A DNA stretch of 64,000 bases, taken from assembly GCA_021802825.1 (NCBI GenBank), contig JAJZRG010000010.1, positions 1 through 64,000 on the forward strand, in the 5' to 3' direction. Both the position numbers and the translations under genes were made by a program. A model generated the notes under the pieces. That model was not told the origin of the DNA, did no database searches, and saw only the letters and a list, made by a program, of their open reading frames with translations. Of this stretch, positions 25,916-33,220 are shown piece after piece (positions within the stretch are counted from its first letter, which is position 1; the number at the start of each line of letters is the position of its first letter). The DNA comes from Chloroflexota bacterium (GTDB lineage: Bacteria > Chloroflexota > Limnocylindria > Limnocylindrales > CSP1-4).

Positions 25916-27007
25916 CTAGGCGGCGACCGGCGGGCCGTACCAGACCGAGGCCGCGATGATCAGGTATAGCCCGACGAGCATCAGGCCCTCGAGCCAGGTT
26001 GCCTCCCCATCGAACACGACGAGCGCCCCGAGGACGGCGGCCATGGCCAGGGCGACGAGCATCGTCGGAGTCAGGACCAGAGTGAGCGCCACCGGCGACA
26101 CGAACAGGCTCGCCACCACCAGCACAGGCGTCAGCGCGATCGCGACCTGGAGGCTCGAGTTCTGGATCAGGCTGATGCCCAGGTCGATCCGGCCCTTGAG
26201 CGCCGCCTGGATGCCCGCCACGTTCTCGACAGCGTTGCCTGCGATGGCCACGATCACGAGCCCCACGAAGGCCTCGGACAGGCCGAGCGTCGTCATGGCG
26301 GGACGCAGCGCCTCGACGAACCAATCGGACATGAAGGCAGCGCCGACGGCAGCACCGGCGAGGACGACGATGGTCGTTCGCATCGGCCAGCGTTCCGCGG
26401 TGTCGATCGCCGATTCGGACACCGAGGCCCCGCGCCCGCCCGAGAGCGAGTACGGGATCGACGCCGCGAAGATGACCAGCAGCACCACGGAGACGAACAC
26501 GCTGATCTCGACGGCGTGGCCCTGGTCCGGACCGCCGGGCGAGGTGGCGATGGTGGGGATCACGAGGGCTGCCACCGCGAGCACGAGCATCATCGCGATG
26601 GTCCGCACCGGCGTGGCGTTGAAGGCCATCAGCCCGTGGCGGCGCCCTCCGGCGATGAACGCCAGACCCAGGACAAGCAGGCTGTTGGCGAGGATCGAGC
26701 CGACGAGCGCGGTCTGGACGAGGACCACGAGTCCGGCCCGCAGGGCGAACAGCGAGATGAACAGCTCGGGCAGGTTGCCCAGCGCCGACTGGAGGATCCC
26801 CGTGCTCGCCGGGCCGAGCCGGCTGCCGAGCTCGTCCGTCGCCTCGCCCACGAGCCCCGCCAGGGCCGCAAGGGTGATCGCCGCGACGACGAAGATCGCG
26901 ACGTCGTTGGCCGCGCCAGCCCGCAGGATGAGCGTCAGGGCGGCGCCGGCGAGGCTGACGGCGACGAGGATGAGGGCCGTGCGCCCGAGCTGGGCGATCG
27001 TCTGCAT
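25916..27007 (-). CDS. Ca2+/H+ antiporter (CaCA superfamily)
   Basis: 363 residues and about ten to eleven membrane helices in two related halves. Each half has the family's ion-binding alpha repeat: GNLPELFISLFALRAG in the first and GNAVENVAGIQAA in the second, with the essential Glu residues. Known role: proton-driven export of calcium or related cations. The middle loop (around 185-200) is short. ATG at 27007; ribosome site is weak. Downstream gap of 171 bp to the formate dehydrogenase operon contains a repeated CGTCGGGTCTCGCG segment but no gene. Confidence 0.88.
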   Translation of the reverse strand: MQTIAQLGRTALILVAVSLAGAALTLILRAGAANDVAIFVVAAITLAALAGLVGEATDELGSRLGPASTGILQSALGNLPELFISLFALRAGLVVLVQTALVGSILANSLLVLGLAFIAGGRRHGLMAFNATPVRTIAMMLVLAVAALVIPTIATSPGGPDQGHAVEISVFVSVVLLVIFAASIPYSLSGGRGASVSESAIDTAERWPMRTTIVVLAGAAVGAAFMSDWFVEALRPAMTTLGLSEAFVGLVIVAIAGNAVENVAGIQAALKGRIDLGISLIQNSSLQVAIALTPVLVVASLFVSPVALTLVLTPTMLVALAMAAVLGALVVFDGEATWLEGLMLVGLYLIIAASVWYGPPVAA

Positions 27008-27037
27008 CAGACAACGGTAACGGGTCGAGGCTCCCTG

Positions 27038-27105
27038 TTCCGCGTCGCTCGTCCGAGTTCCGCGTGGCCACGCGGCGCTCGTCCGGGTTCCGCGTCGCTC
27101 GTCCG
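27038..27105. repeat. Short imperfect tandem repeat
   Basis: Three copies of a TTCCGCGT...CGCTCGTCCG unit: 27038-27055 and 27088-27105 are identical 18-mers, and the copy at 27058-27085 carries a 10-base insertion. The array fills the gap between the antiporter and the response regulator gene. No known element is recognised. Confidence 0.5.
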
Positions 27106-27149
27106 GGGCGGCATTCCGCCGCTCTCGCCCTGCGATCGGGCGGTACTGC

Positions 27150-27806
27150 TCAGTCGGGCGGAAGGTCGAGCCAGCCCTCGCGGATCGCGCGGGCGGCGAG
27201 CTCAGTGCGCGATGCGATGCCGAGGCGCTCGAAGACGCGGGCGAGGTGCGTCTCGACCGTCTTCGCGCCGATCCCGAGCGCGCCTCCGATCTCGTCGTTG
27301 GTTCGTCCGTCCACGACCAGGCGGACGACCTCGTGCTCGCGGGCGGAGAGCCGGGGCAGCGCGCCGGGCCGAGGGCGGACCGAAAACGCCAGACCGCCGG
27401 CCGCGGCCCGCTCGATGGCCGTTCGGAGCTCGGCGAGGGGCGCGGTCTTGAGGACGAACCCAGCCGCGCCGCGGCGGAGGGCGGCGTCCGCGTACTGGGG
27501 GTAGTCGTAGGCGGTGAGCACGACGATGGCCGGAGCCGCTCGGCCGTCGGGACGCTCGGTGCCCAGGAGCCGAAGGCCGCTATCGGTGCCGAGCCGGATG
27601 TCGAGCAGGACGACGTCGGCATCGGTGGCCTCGAGGAGCGCCCTCGCCTCGTCGACCGTCCCGGCGGTCCCGACCACCTCGAGGTTCGGCTGGCCGGCAA
27701 GCAATGCCGCGGTCCCCTCGCGCACCACGGGATGGTCATCCACGACGGCGACGCGGATCCGGCTGGCGCCCTCGCCCTCGCGATCGCGATCAATGTCGGG
27801 CGTCAT
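27150..27806 (-). CDS. LuxR-family response regulator
   Basis: 218 residues: receiver domain (acidic pair VAVVDDHP, phospho-acceptor in VVLLDIRLG, Thr in VVLTAYD, Lys in FVLKTAP) and a C-terminal LuxR helix-turn-helix (LSAREHEVVRLV...TNDEIGGALGI...KTVETHLARVF). The ATG at 27806 overlaps the TGA of the upstream kinase (ATGA), showing a coupled two-component pair. A GTG four codons upstream is an alternative. Targets unknown. Confidence 0.9.
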   Translation of the reverse strand: MTPDIDRDREGEGASRIRVAVVDDHPVVREGTAALLAGQPNLEVVGTAGTVDEARALLEATDADVVLLDIRLGTDSGLRLLGTERPDGRAAPAIVVLTAYDYPQYADAALRRGAAGFVLKTAPLAELRTAIERAAAGGLAFSVRPRPGALPRLSAREHEVVRLVVDGRTNDEIGGALGIGAKTVETHLARVFERLGIASRTELAARAIREGWLDLPPD

Positions 27807-29557
27807 CGCGTCCGCCACTCGAGCTGCACATGGGTGCCGCCCTTCGGCCAGCGCCGGATGTCGAGGATCGCGCCGATCGCCTCGGCCCGCTGCTGCATCG
27901 TGAGGAGGCCGAAGTGGCCTTCCCGCTCGGCGCGATCGCCAGCGTCGGGCGGGATGCCTGGCCCGGCATCGTCCACCGCGAGCGATGCGCCCTCGGCTGA
28001 CGAGCGGTACCGGACGACGATCGGCGGCCGGCCGTGCTTGACCGCGTTCGCCATCGCCTCCTGCGCGATCCGGAAGAACGCAAGCTCAACGTCGGGCGGG
28101 AGGCGGCTCCCGTCGTCGCGCTCCAGCCGGACCTCGCCGCCCGCGAGGCGCTCGATCCGGAGCACCAGCCAGTCCAGCGCGGGGCCCACGCCGAGATCGT
28201 CGAGGACCGGCAGGCGCAGTTCGCCGCAGATGGCGCGGAGCCGGTCCGAGACGCCCCGGGCGATCTGGGCACCATCGTTGTCGCCGGCCGCGTCGAGGCG
28301 CCGGACGAGCAGCGTGAGTTCCTGGAGCGCGTCGTCGTGGATGTTCGCGGCGACTCGTGCGCGCTCTGCCTCCGTCGCCGCGACGACGAGGTCGCGTTGG
28401 AGTTGCGCCCGGCGAGCGACCCGCGCGAGGGGCCGCACCGTGAACCGCCCCGCGAGCAGGATTGCCGCGACCCAGCCCAAGAAGACGGGGAAGCTCGATG
28501 TGCCCGCAGTCAGGAGCGCGACCACGGGCGTGAAGCCGATGACCGCCAGCTCGGTCGACTGCAGGAGACGGCCGCTGGCCGCCGAGTCGATGCCGGCGCC
28601 GTGGCCCGGCCGCCGCGGCGGCAGGGCGGGGCCCGCGGCGATGAAGCCGGGGACAAGGGTGATCCCCGAGGTCAAGAGCGGACTCGGGACGGGGCTCACC
28701 TCCAGGGCAGCCGTGATCCGGAGCGCGCTCGCCAGCACGATCGACCCGAGCGCGAACACGACGGTCGCCGTCGTCGCAATCGATCGGTCTTGCGGCTGCT
28801 CCACGCGCTGTGCCAGCTTCAAACCCAGGGGCAGCAGGCACGCCGGCAGGAGCAGTGCGGCCGAGATGACGGCGGCGGGATGCCAGAGGTAGTCGAACGG
28901 CGTCAGTAGGAACGGTCCCGCGGTGGCGAGAGCCAGGGGCAAGCCGAGATCCTGCAGCTGCGTCCCCGCGCGGCCGGTGACGAACCAGAACCAGATCGCG
29001 AACAGGATTCCGATGCCGAGGACGGCGGTGCCGAGCGAACCCCTGAGGCTGGTCCGGCCGTCATCCCCGATCTGGACGGGGTTGCCGGGCGTCGCGTACG
29101 TCCAGGTGGACAGGTCGCCCGGCCGGACGGCGACGAGGAAGCTCAACGGCTGCTCCACGAGGCCCTCGAGGACCGAGTCGGCGAACTGGACGCGCTGCGG
29201 TGTGAGCGGATCGATGTAGGGCGGCGGAACCGGGGTGTCGCCCGTCTCCGGGTTGGGCGTCACGCCGGGCGAGGGAGGCAGCTTGACTTGTTGCGGCAGG
29301 TCCACCAGGGTGCGGTCATTGAGCTGGATGGCGACCATGCCCGGCGCGAATCCATAGCGCGCCGCCGGGCTGAACGGGTCCACCGTCGAGACGACGACCT
29401 GCCCATCGGCGACGGCGAGGCTCAGCCCAGTTCCCTGACGGGCCCCAGCAAGCGGCGCAATGACGCTGGCCGCCACCGCGATGACGGCGACGACCGATGC
29501 AGTGCGCTGGACTGACAGCTGGTCCCTGGCGCGCTTGAGCAACATCCCCCTCGTCAT
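27803..29557 (-). CDS. Sensor histidine kinase with PDZ-like extracytoplasmic domain and multi-helix membrane region
   Basis: 584 residues. A first membrane helix (about 20-42) is followed by an outside domain with a PDZ-like strand-loop (STVDPFSPAARYGFAPGM) at about 55-90, then about eight membrane helices (180-375), a HisKA_3 box with the phospho-His in NIHDDALQEL, and an HATPase domain (AVKHGRPP, VDDAGPGIP, GHFGLLTM). It belongs to the NarX/ComP-like kinases; ComP-type members bind peptides or lipids through the membrane region, which might hold here. ATG at 29557 is used; ATG 29545 has a close GAGGGG. Divergent from the ABC exporter by 98 bp, a possible target. Confidence 0.87.
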   Translation of the reverse strand: MTRGMLLKRARDQLSVQRTASVVAVIAVAASVIAPLAGARQGTGLSLAVADGQVVVSTVDPFSPAARYGFAPGMVAIQLNDRTLVDLPQQVKLPPSPGVTPNPETGDTPVPPPYIDPLTPQRVQFADSVLEGLVEQPLSFLVAVRPGDLSTWTYATPGNPVQIGDDGRTSLRGSLGTAVLGIGILFAIWFWFVTGRAGTQLQDLGLPLALATAGPFLLTPFDYLWHPAAVISAALLLPACLLPLGLKLAQRVEQPQDRSIATTATVVFALGSIVLASALRITAALEVSPVPSPLLTSGITLVPGFIAAGPALPPRRPGHGAGIDSAASGRLLQSTELAVIGFTPVVALLTAGTSSFPVFLGWVAAILLAGRFTVRPLARVARRAQLQRDLVVAATEAERARVAANIHDDALQELTLLVRRLDAAGDNDGAQIARGVSDRLRAICGELRLPVLDDLGVGPALDWLVLRIERLAGGEVRLERDDGSRLPPDVELAFFRIAQEAMANAVKHGRPPIVVRYRSSAEGASLAVDDAGPGIPPDAGDRAEREGHFGLLTMQQRAEAIGAILDIRRWPKGGTHVQLEWRTR

Positions 29558-29655
29558 GACGGCGACGGTAGCAGAGCGCCGGGGAGGTGCGGTCAGGGGA
29601 ATCCCGGAACGCCGCTCGTGGCTGTCCCCGCTACCGCAGCCGTGCCGGGGCCGCG

Positions 29656-30768
29656 ATGCTGAGCTTGGTCGAAGCCAATGGGGAGGACGAGGTGCTCGAG
29701 GACGTCGCGCTGGTGGCGCACGGGGTGGGGAAGCGGTACCGGCGGGGGCGGCCGTGGGCGCTGCGGGATGTGGACTTCGCGGTGCCGCGCGGGTCGATCA
29801 CGGCCCTCGTGGGGCCGAATGGCGCAGGCAAGTCCACCCTCATCAAGGGCTGCATCGGTTTCGAGCGGCCGACGGCGGGCCGGCTGGTGGTTGACGGGAT
29901 CGACCCTTGGCGCGACCGCGGCGGTGCGGTGAAGCGGGTTGGCTATGTGCCGCAGGCGGCATCGCTGTATCGCGAGCTGACGGTCGACGAGCACCTTGCC
30001 ATGGCGCTCGCGTACCGCCCGCGGTTCGACCGCCCGCACGCGGAGGCTCGACTGCGCGACCTCGACATTCCGCTGGACGCGCGCGCCGACGAGCTCTCCG
30101 GCGGGCAGCAGGCGCAAGTGGGCCTGGCGCTCGCTCTCGGCACGCGGGCGCCCGTGCTGCTCCTCGACGAGCCACTGGCGAGCCTCGACCCGCTGGCGCG
30201 CCGCGAATTCCTGCACGTGCTGGTGGCGTCAGTCCGGGCCGAGGGCTCGACGGCGCTGCTCTCGTCGCACGTGATCACCGACATCGAGCAGGCCTGCGAC
30301 CGGCTCCTTGTCCTGGGCGGGGGACGCAAGCTGCTCGACCTCTCCATCGCCGAGGCGTGCGCCACCCATCGCGTGGTGGCGCTCGACGGGGGGATCGGTG
30401 GAGGAGGCGTCGTTGGCCGGTTCCCAAGCCCCCTGGGGGAGCCGCTGGCGCTGGTCGTCGGCGGTGCGGGCTCGGGACGGCCGGCGACGCTCGAGGAGGT
30501 GGTGCTGGGGCACCTGGCGGCTGGGCGAGCGGTGGCGCGCTGGGCAGCGGGCACGGGTTCCTCGAGCTCGCCCGGGTTGTCGTCGTCGGCTCCGGCGCCG
30601 GCGTCGGGCTCCCCGTTGGCCTCGCCTTCGGCCTTCCCGTCGGCGTCGGCGCCGGCGTCGGCCCCGGGGTCGGGCTCCTCGTCGGCTCCGGCGTCGGCCA
30701 CCTCGTCGTCTTCGGCGTCGGCCTCCCCGTCGGCGACGGCTGCCTCCGGCGAGGAGGTGCTCGTGTGA
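29656..30768 (+). CDS. ABC transporter ATP-binding protein with low-complexity tail
   Basis: 370 residues. A DrrA/CcmA-type ABC domain at about 15-240: Walker A GPNGAGKST, signature LSGGQQAQVGLA, Walker B VLLLDEPLASLD, and H-loop SSHV. From about residue 295 to the end the chain is almost only Ser, Ala, Pro and Gly, then GEEVLV. This tail is odd for a cytosolic ATPase. GTGA overlap with the downstream membrane protein shows they form an exporter. ATG at 29656 is chosen because the ABC domain starts soon after; an in-frame ATG lies 23 codons upstream. Substrate unknown. Confidence 0.88.
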   Translation: MLSLVEANGEDEVLEDVALVAHGVGKRYRRGRPWALRDVDFAVPRGSITALVGPNGAGKSTLIKGCIGFERPTAGRLVVDGIDPWRDRGGAVKRVGYVPQAASLYRELTVDEHLAMALAYRPRFDRPHAEARLRDLDIPLDARADELSGGQQAQVGLALALGTRAPVLLLDEPLASLDPLARREFLHVLVASVRAEGSTALLSSHVITDIEQACDRLLVLGGGRKLLDLSIAEACATHRVVALDGGIGGGGVVGRFPSPLGEPLALVVGGAGSGRPATLEEVVLGHLAAGRAVARWAAGTGSSSSPGLSSSAPAPASGSPLASPSAFPSASAPASAPGSGSSSAPASATSSSSASASPSATAASGEEVLV

Positions 30769-32018
30769 ACCGGACGTCCCTTCGGCTGGCGCTTCGCCTC
30801 CACCGCTTCGAGATCCGGGTGCTCGCCGGGCTCACCGTCTTCGGCGTCGCGCTGGCCCTCCTGGTGTGCTCGTGGCTCGACGGGACGGGCCTCGGTCGTG
30901 ACTGCCTTCAGGAGAGGTATGCGGGCAGTCTCAGCGAGGCCTGCCTGCGGGCGCAGACCGTATTCGACGACACGCAGCGCGGCATGTCCGCCATGGTCGC
31001 GCAGGCCGTGCTCTACGCGGCACCGTTCCTGCTGGCGGCGATGGCAGGCGTGGCACTCGTGGGTCGGGAGCTGGAGCGGGGCACCGCGCGACTGGCGTGG
31101 TCGCTCGCGCCGTCGCGGTTCACGTGGTTCGCAAGCCGCCTGGTGCCGGTCCTCGCCGTGGTCGCCGTCGTGGCCCTGACGGCGGGTCTCGCGCTCGATC
31201 GGTTCTCTGCGTCGATGCAGCCGGGCATGAACCCGTGGGCCAGCCTGCACGATTTCGGGAACCGCGGGATCGATCTCGCCGCTCGCGTCGTGTTCGCCTT
31301 TGCCGTGGCGGTGCTGATCGGGGCTGCGATCGGGCGGGCGCTGCCGGCGCTGCTGGTCGCGGTGGTCGTCGTCTGGCTCGGGCTGGCCGGCGGGTCCTAT
31401 CTGCACACGAAGATCCTTGCGTCCGAGGCGGTGACGGTCGCCGGGAGCGTTAACGACCTTGGCAACCTCACGATCGATTACGGGTTCATGGCGCCGGACG
31501 GGCGGTTCCTGTCCTGGAATGACGTGCAGGGGATGGTGCCCGCGAGCCAGGATCCGAACACGCCTTGGATGCCGCCCTACCCCGAGGCTCAGCTCGCTGT
31601 GCCTGGCTCGCGCTACCCGTTCGTCGTGGGGCGGGAGGTGGCGGCACTGCTCGGCGGGGCTGGGGTCGCGCTGGGGCTGGCGTTCGTGCTGGTGCGTCGG
31701 GCGCGGCCGGGGCTGAGGCTGGTCACGCGGCGCGTCCGCGTCTCGGTGGTGCGTGGGTCCCGGCCCCACGCGCTCTTGCCCCCGTTACCGTCCCCGGGCT
31801 TGTGCACCCCAGCGTCTTGGAGCCCCGCCTCGGGCGAGTGCTCGGCCGGCGCCCGCCCGGGCGCATCAGCACGCGGGAGCGTCTGGGGCGAGCGCTCAGC
31901 CGGCGGCCCGCCGGAGCGCCGCGGCCCGCCGGAGCGCCTCGGCCGCCTCGGCGTAGCCACGGTGGCGGGGGTCGAGCTTCGGGAGGTCCGCCCACGAGGC
32001 GATCGTCCGTCGGCGTGA
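30765..32018 (+). CDS. ABC-2 type permease subunit
   Basis: 417 residues. Start GTG overlaps the stop of the ATPase gene and has a GAGGAGG ribosome site. About six membrane helices: near 18-38, 82-102, 122-145, 175-195, 198-215 and 290-312, with a large extracytoplasmic loop between the last two. The last 90 residues are Arg/Pro/Ser-rich and overlap the 3' end of the opposite XRE gene by 123 bases, so the natural protein may have an irrelevant tail or a recent loss of its original stop. With the preceding ATPase it forms a two-component exporter of unknown cargo. Confidence 0.78.
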   Translation: MNRTSLRLALRLHRFEIRVLAGLTVFGVALALLVCSWLDGTGLGRDCLQERYAGSLSEACLRAQTVFDDTQRGMSAMVAQAVLYAAPFLLAAMAGVALVGRELERGTARLAWSLAPSRFTWFASRLVPVLAVVAVVALTAGLALDRFSASMQPGMNPWASLHDFGNRGIDLAARVVFAFAVAVLIGAAIGRALPALLVAVVVVWLGLAGGSYLHTKILASEAVTVAGSVNDLGNLTIDYGFMAPDGRFLSWNDVQGMVPASQDPNTPWMPPYPEAQLAVPGSRYPFVVGREVAALLGGAGVALGLAFVLVRRARPGLRLVTRRVRVSVVRGSRPHALLPPLPSPGLCTPASWSPASGECSAGARPGASARGSVWGERSAGGPPERRGPPERLGRLGVATVAGVELREVRPRGDRPSA

Positions 32019-32771
32019 GCCGAACGGCACGAGCGGGTCCAGCAGGACGAGCGAGCTCGTCACGCCGGGTTTCGGCCTCGCGCCGGCGAGCCAGGCCTCG
32101 AGGGCTTGCGGCCCGTCCGGGCAGAGCGCCGTGAAGGTGGCGCTCCGCAGCCGGAGCACGTGGAGCACCTCGGCCGACCACAGGCCTGCCATGACGTGGG
32201 TGACGCTTCGCCAGCCGCCGGGGCCGATGCCAGCCCGTTCCGCCAGCGCCCGCGCCAGGTACTGGCGCTTCGCGTTGTAGCTGCCGGCCGCGTCCTGCAG
32301 GTTCGGGAATCGGGTCCGGTTCTCGATGTGGAGGAGGTCGCGGCCCTCCCAGGCAAGGACATCGGCTCGCCCCGCGAACTGGTAGTGCTGGTATGGCTCG
32401 TCGATGGCGATCGTCCGGCCGGGTCTCCTCAGGGCCTTTGCCTCGAGCTCGCCCATGGCCGCATGGACGAAGTCCTCGGCGTCGCGACGCGGGTCGGGTC
32501 CCGGTCTTGCGCGTTCGTCAACCAGCGCCAGGGCCGATCGCCTGCCGAGCGCGACCGCCAGCCGCGCGTATGACTCGAGGGTGGCTGGGTTGCCGGCTTC
32601 GATGCCCTGAACGACTGCGAGGGCCACCCCGGCGCGATCGGCCACGTCGCGGAGCGTCCACTTGCGGCGCTGTCGCTCGTCGCGGGCCGCCCGGCCGAAC
32701 TCGAGCGCCATCCGTCGGAGGGCAGCTTCTGCTGCCGGCGACATCTGCTGGGACCGGCGGCGTGGCGACAT
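31896..32771 (-). CDS. XRE-type regulator with C-terminal domain resembling a PD-(D/E)xK nuclease-like fold
   Basis: 291 residues. An N-terminal XRE helix-turn-helix at about 10-75 (WTLRDVADRAGVALAVVQGIEAG). The C-terminal half has a pattern of beta strands with FAGRADVLAW, LLHIENRTRF and a following SYNAKRQYLARAL helix, similar to the D...ExK arrangement of nuclease-like sensor domains, though ExK is ExR here; this is a weak inference. Start: ATG 32771 is preferred because a palindrome-like motif sits right upstream of it; GTG 32801 would add ten residues. Convergently overlaps the permease gene. Likely autoregulated via the repeated sites described separately. Confidence 0.72.
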   Translation of the reverse strand: MSPRRRSQQMSPAAEAALRRMALEFGRAARDERQRRKWTLRDVADRAGVALAVVQGIEAGNPATLESYARLAVALGRRSALALVDERARPGPDPRRDAEDFVHAAMGELEAKALRRPGRTIAIDEPYQHYQFAGRADVLAWEGRDLLHIENRTRFPNLQDAAGSYNAKRQYLARALAERAGIGPGGWRSVTHVMAGLWSAEVLHVLRLRSATFTALCPDGPQALEAWLAGARPKPGVTSSLVLLDPLVPFGSRRRTIASWADLPKLDPRHRGYAEAAEALRRAAALRRAAG

Positions 32772-32786
32772 TTCGGATAGAGCGAA
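32772..32786. promoter_or_regulatory. Operator-like motif at the XRE gene start
   Basis: TTCGGATAGAGCGAA immediately before the proposed ATG of the XRE gene. It closely matches the palindrome TTCGGACTATCCGAA found at 32940-32954 (read on the opposite strand it is TTCGCTCTATCCGAA). Position over the translation start region suggests autorepression; this is inference. Confidence 0.45.
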
Positions 32787-32939
32787 CACCAACTCGCTCA
32801 CGGCCGGCTTATTCGGCCCGTTGCCATCCTTCGCGGCCCTGATTCGCCGTGAATCAAGCTGGTGGAGGTTCGAATTCGCGTCGCCGAGGTGCGGACACCC
32901 CGCGGGAGTGCAAGCGAACTGGCGGAACGGCGCTTCGTG

Positions 32940-33019
32940 TTCGGACTATCCGAAAAAGGGCCGGCGACGAGGGCCGGGCGGGGATGGCCGAACGGCGTTT
33001 CGTGCTCGGACTATCCGAC
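32940..33019. repeat. Repeated palindrome TTCGGACTATCCGAA and near copy
   Basis: A palindrome at 32940-32954 (TTCGGA-CTA-TCCGAA) and a near copy at 33005-33019 (CTCGGACTATCCGAC). Each is preceded by a conserved block (GGAACGGCGCTTCGTG and CGAACGGCGTTTCGTG), making a roughly 30-base direct repeat 65 bases apart. They lie upstream of the XRE gene and downstream of the formate dehydrogenase gene. Spacing near six helical turns suits cooperative operator binding. Confidence 0.5.
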
Positions 33020-33082
33020 AGGCGGCCCCAGCGGGTGGGTGTTTGGGCGACGAGGCCCCAGCGGGCGCGGGCGGCGAGGGCC

Positions 33083-33154
33083 GGTCGGCCACAGTCGGCG
33101 CGGGCGGGTCGGCCACAGTCGGCGCGGGCGGGTCGGCCCCAGCGGGCCCGGGCG
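33083..33154. repeat. 24-bp tandem repeat, three copies
   Basis: Units at 33083-33106, 33107-33130 and 33131-33154. The first two are identical (GGTCGGCCACAGTCGGCG then CGGGCG); the third differs at a few bases. The array is within the 449-bp gap between the XRE gene and the formate dehydrogenase catalytic gene. No gene is seen in the gap. Confidence 0.65.
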
Positions 33155-33220
33155 GGGATGGCCGAACGGCGCCGCGGGCGCGGGCGGGCCGGCGCCGCGG
33201 ACGAGCACCGGTGGGAAGCC

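Noticed and set aside
33083..33154. CRISPR-like array
   Set aside because: Units are directly adjacent without spacers and only three copies are present; no cas genes in the window.
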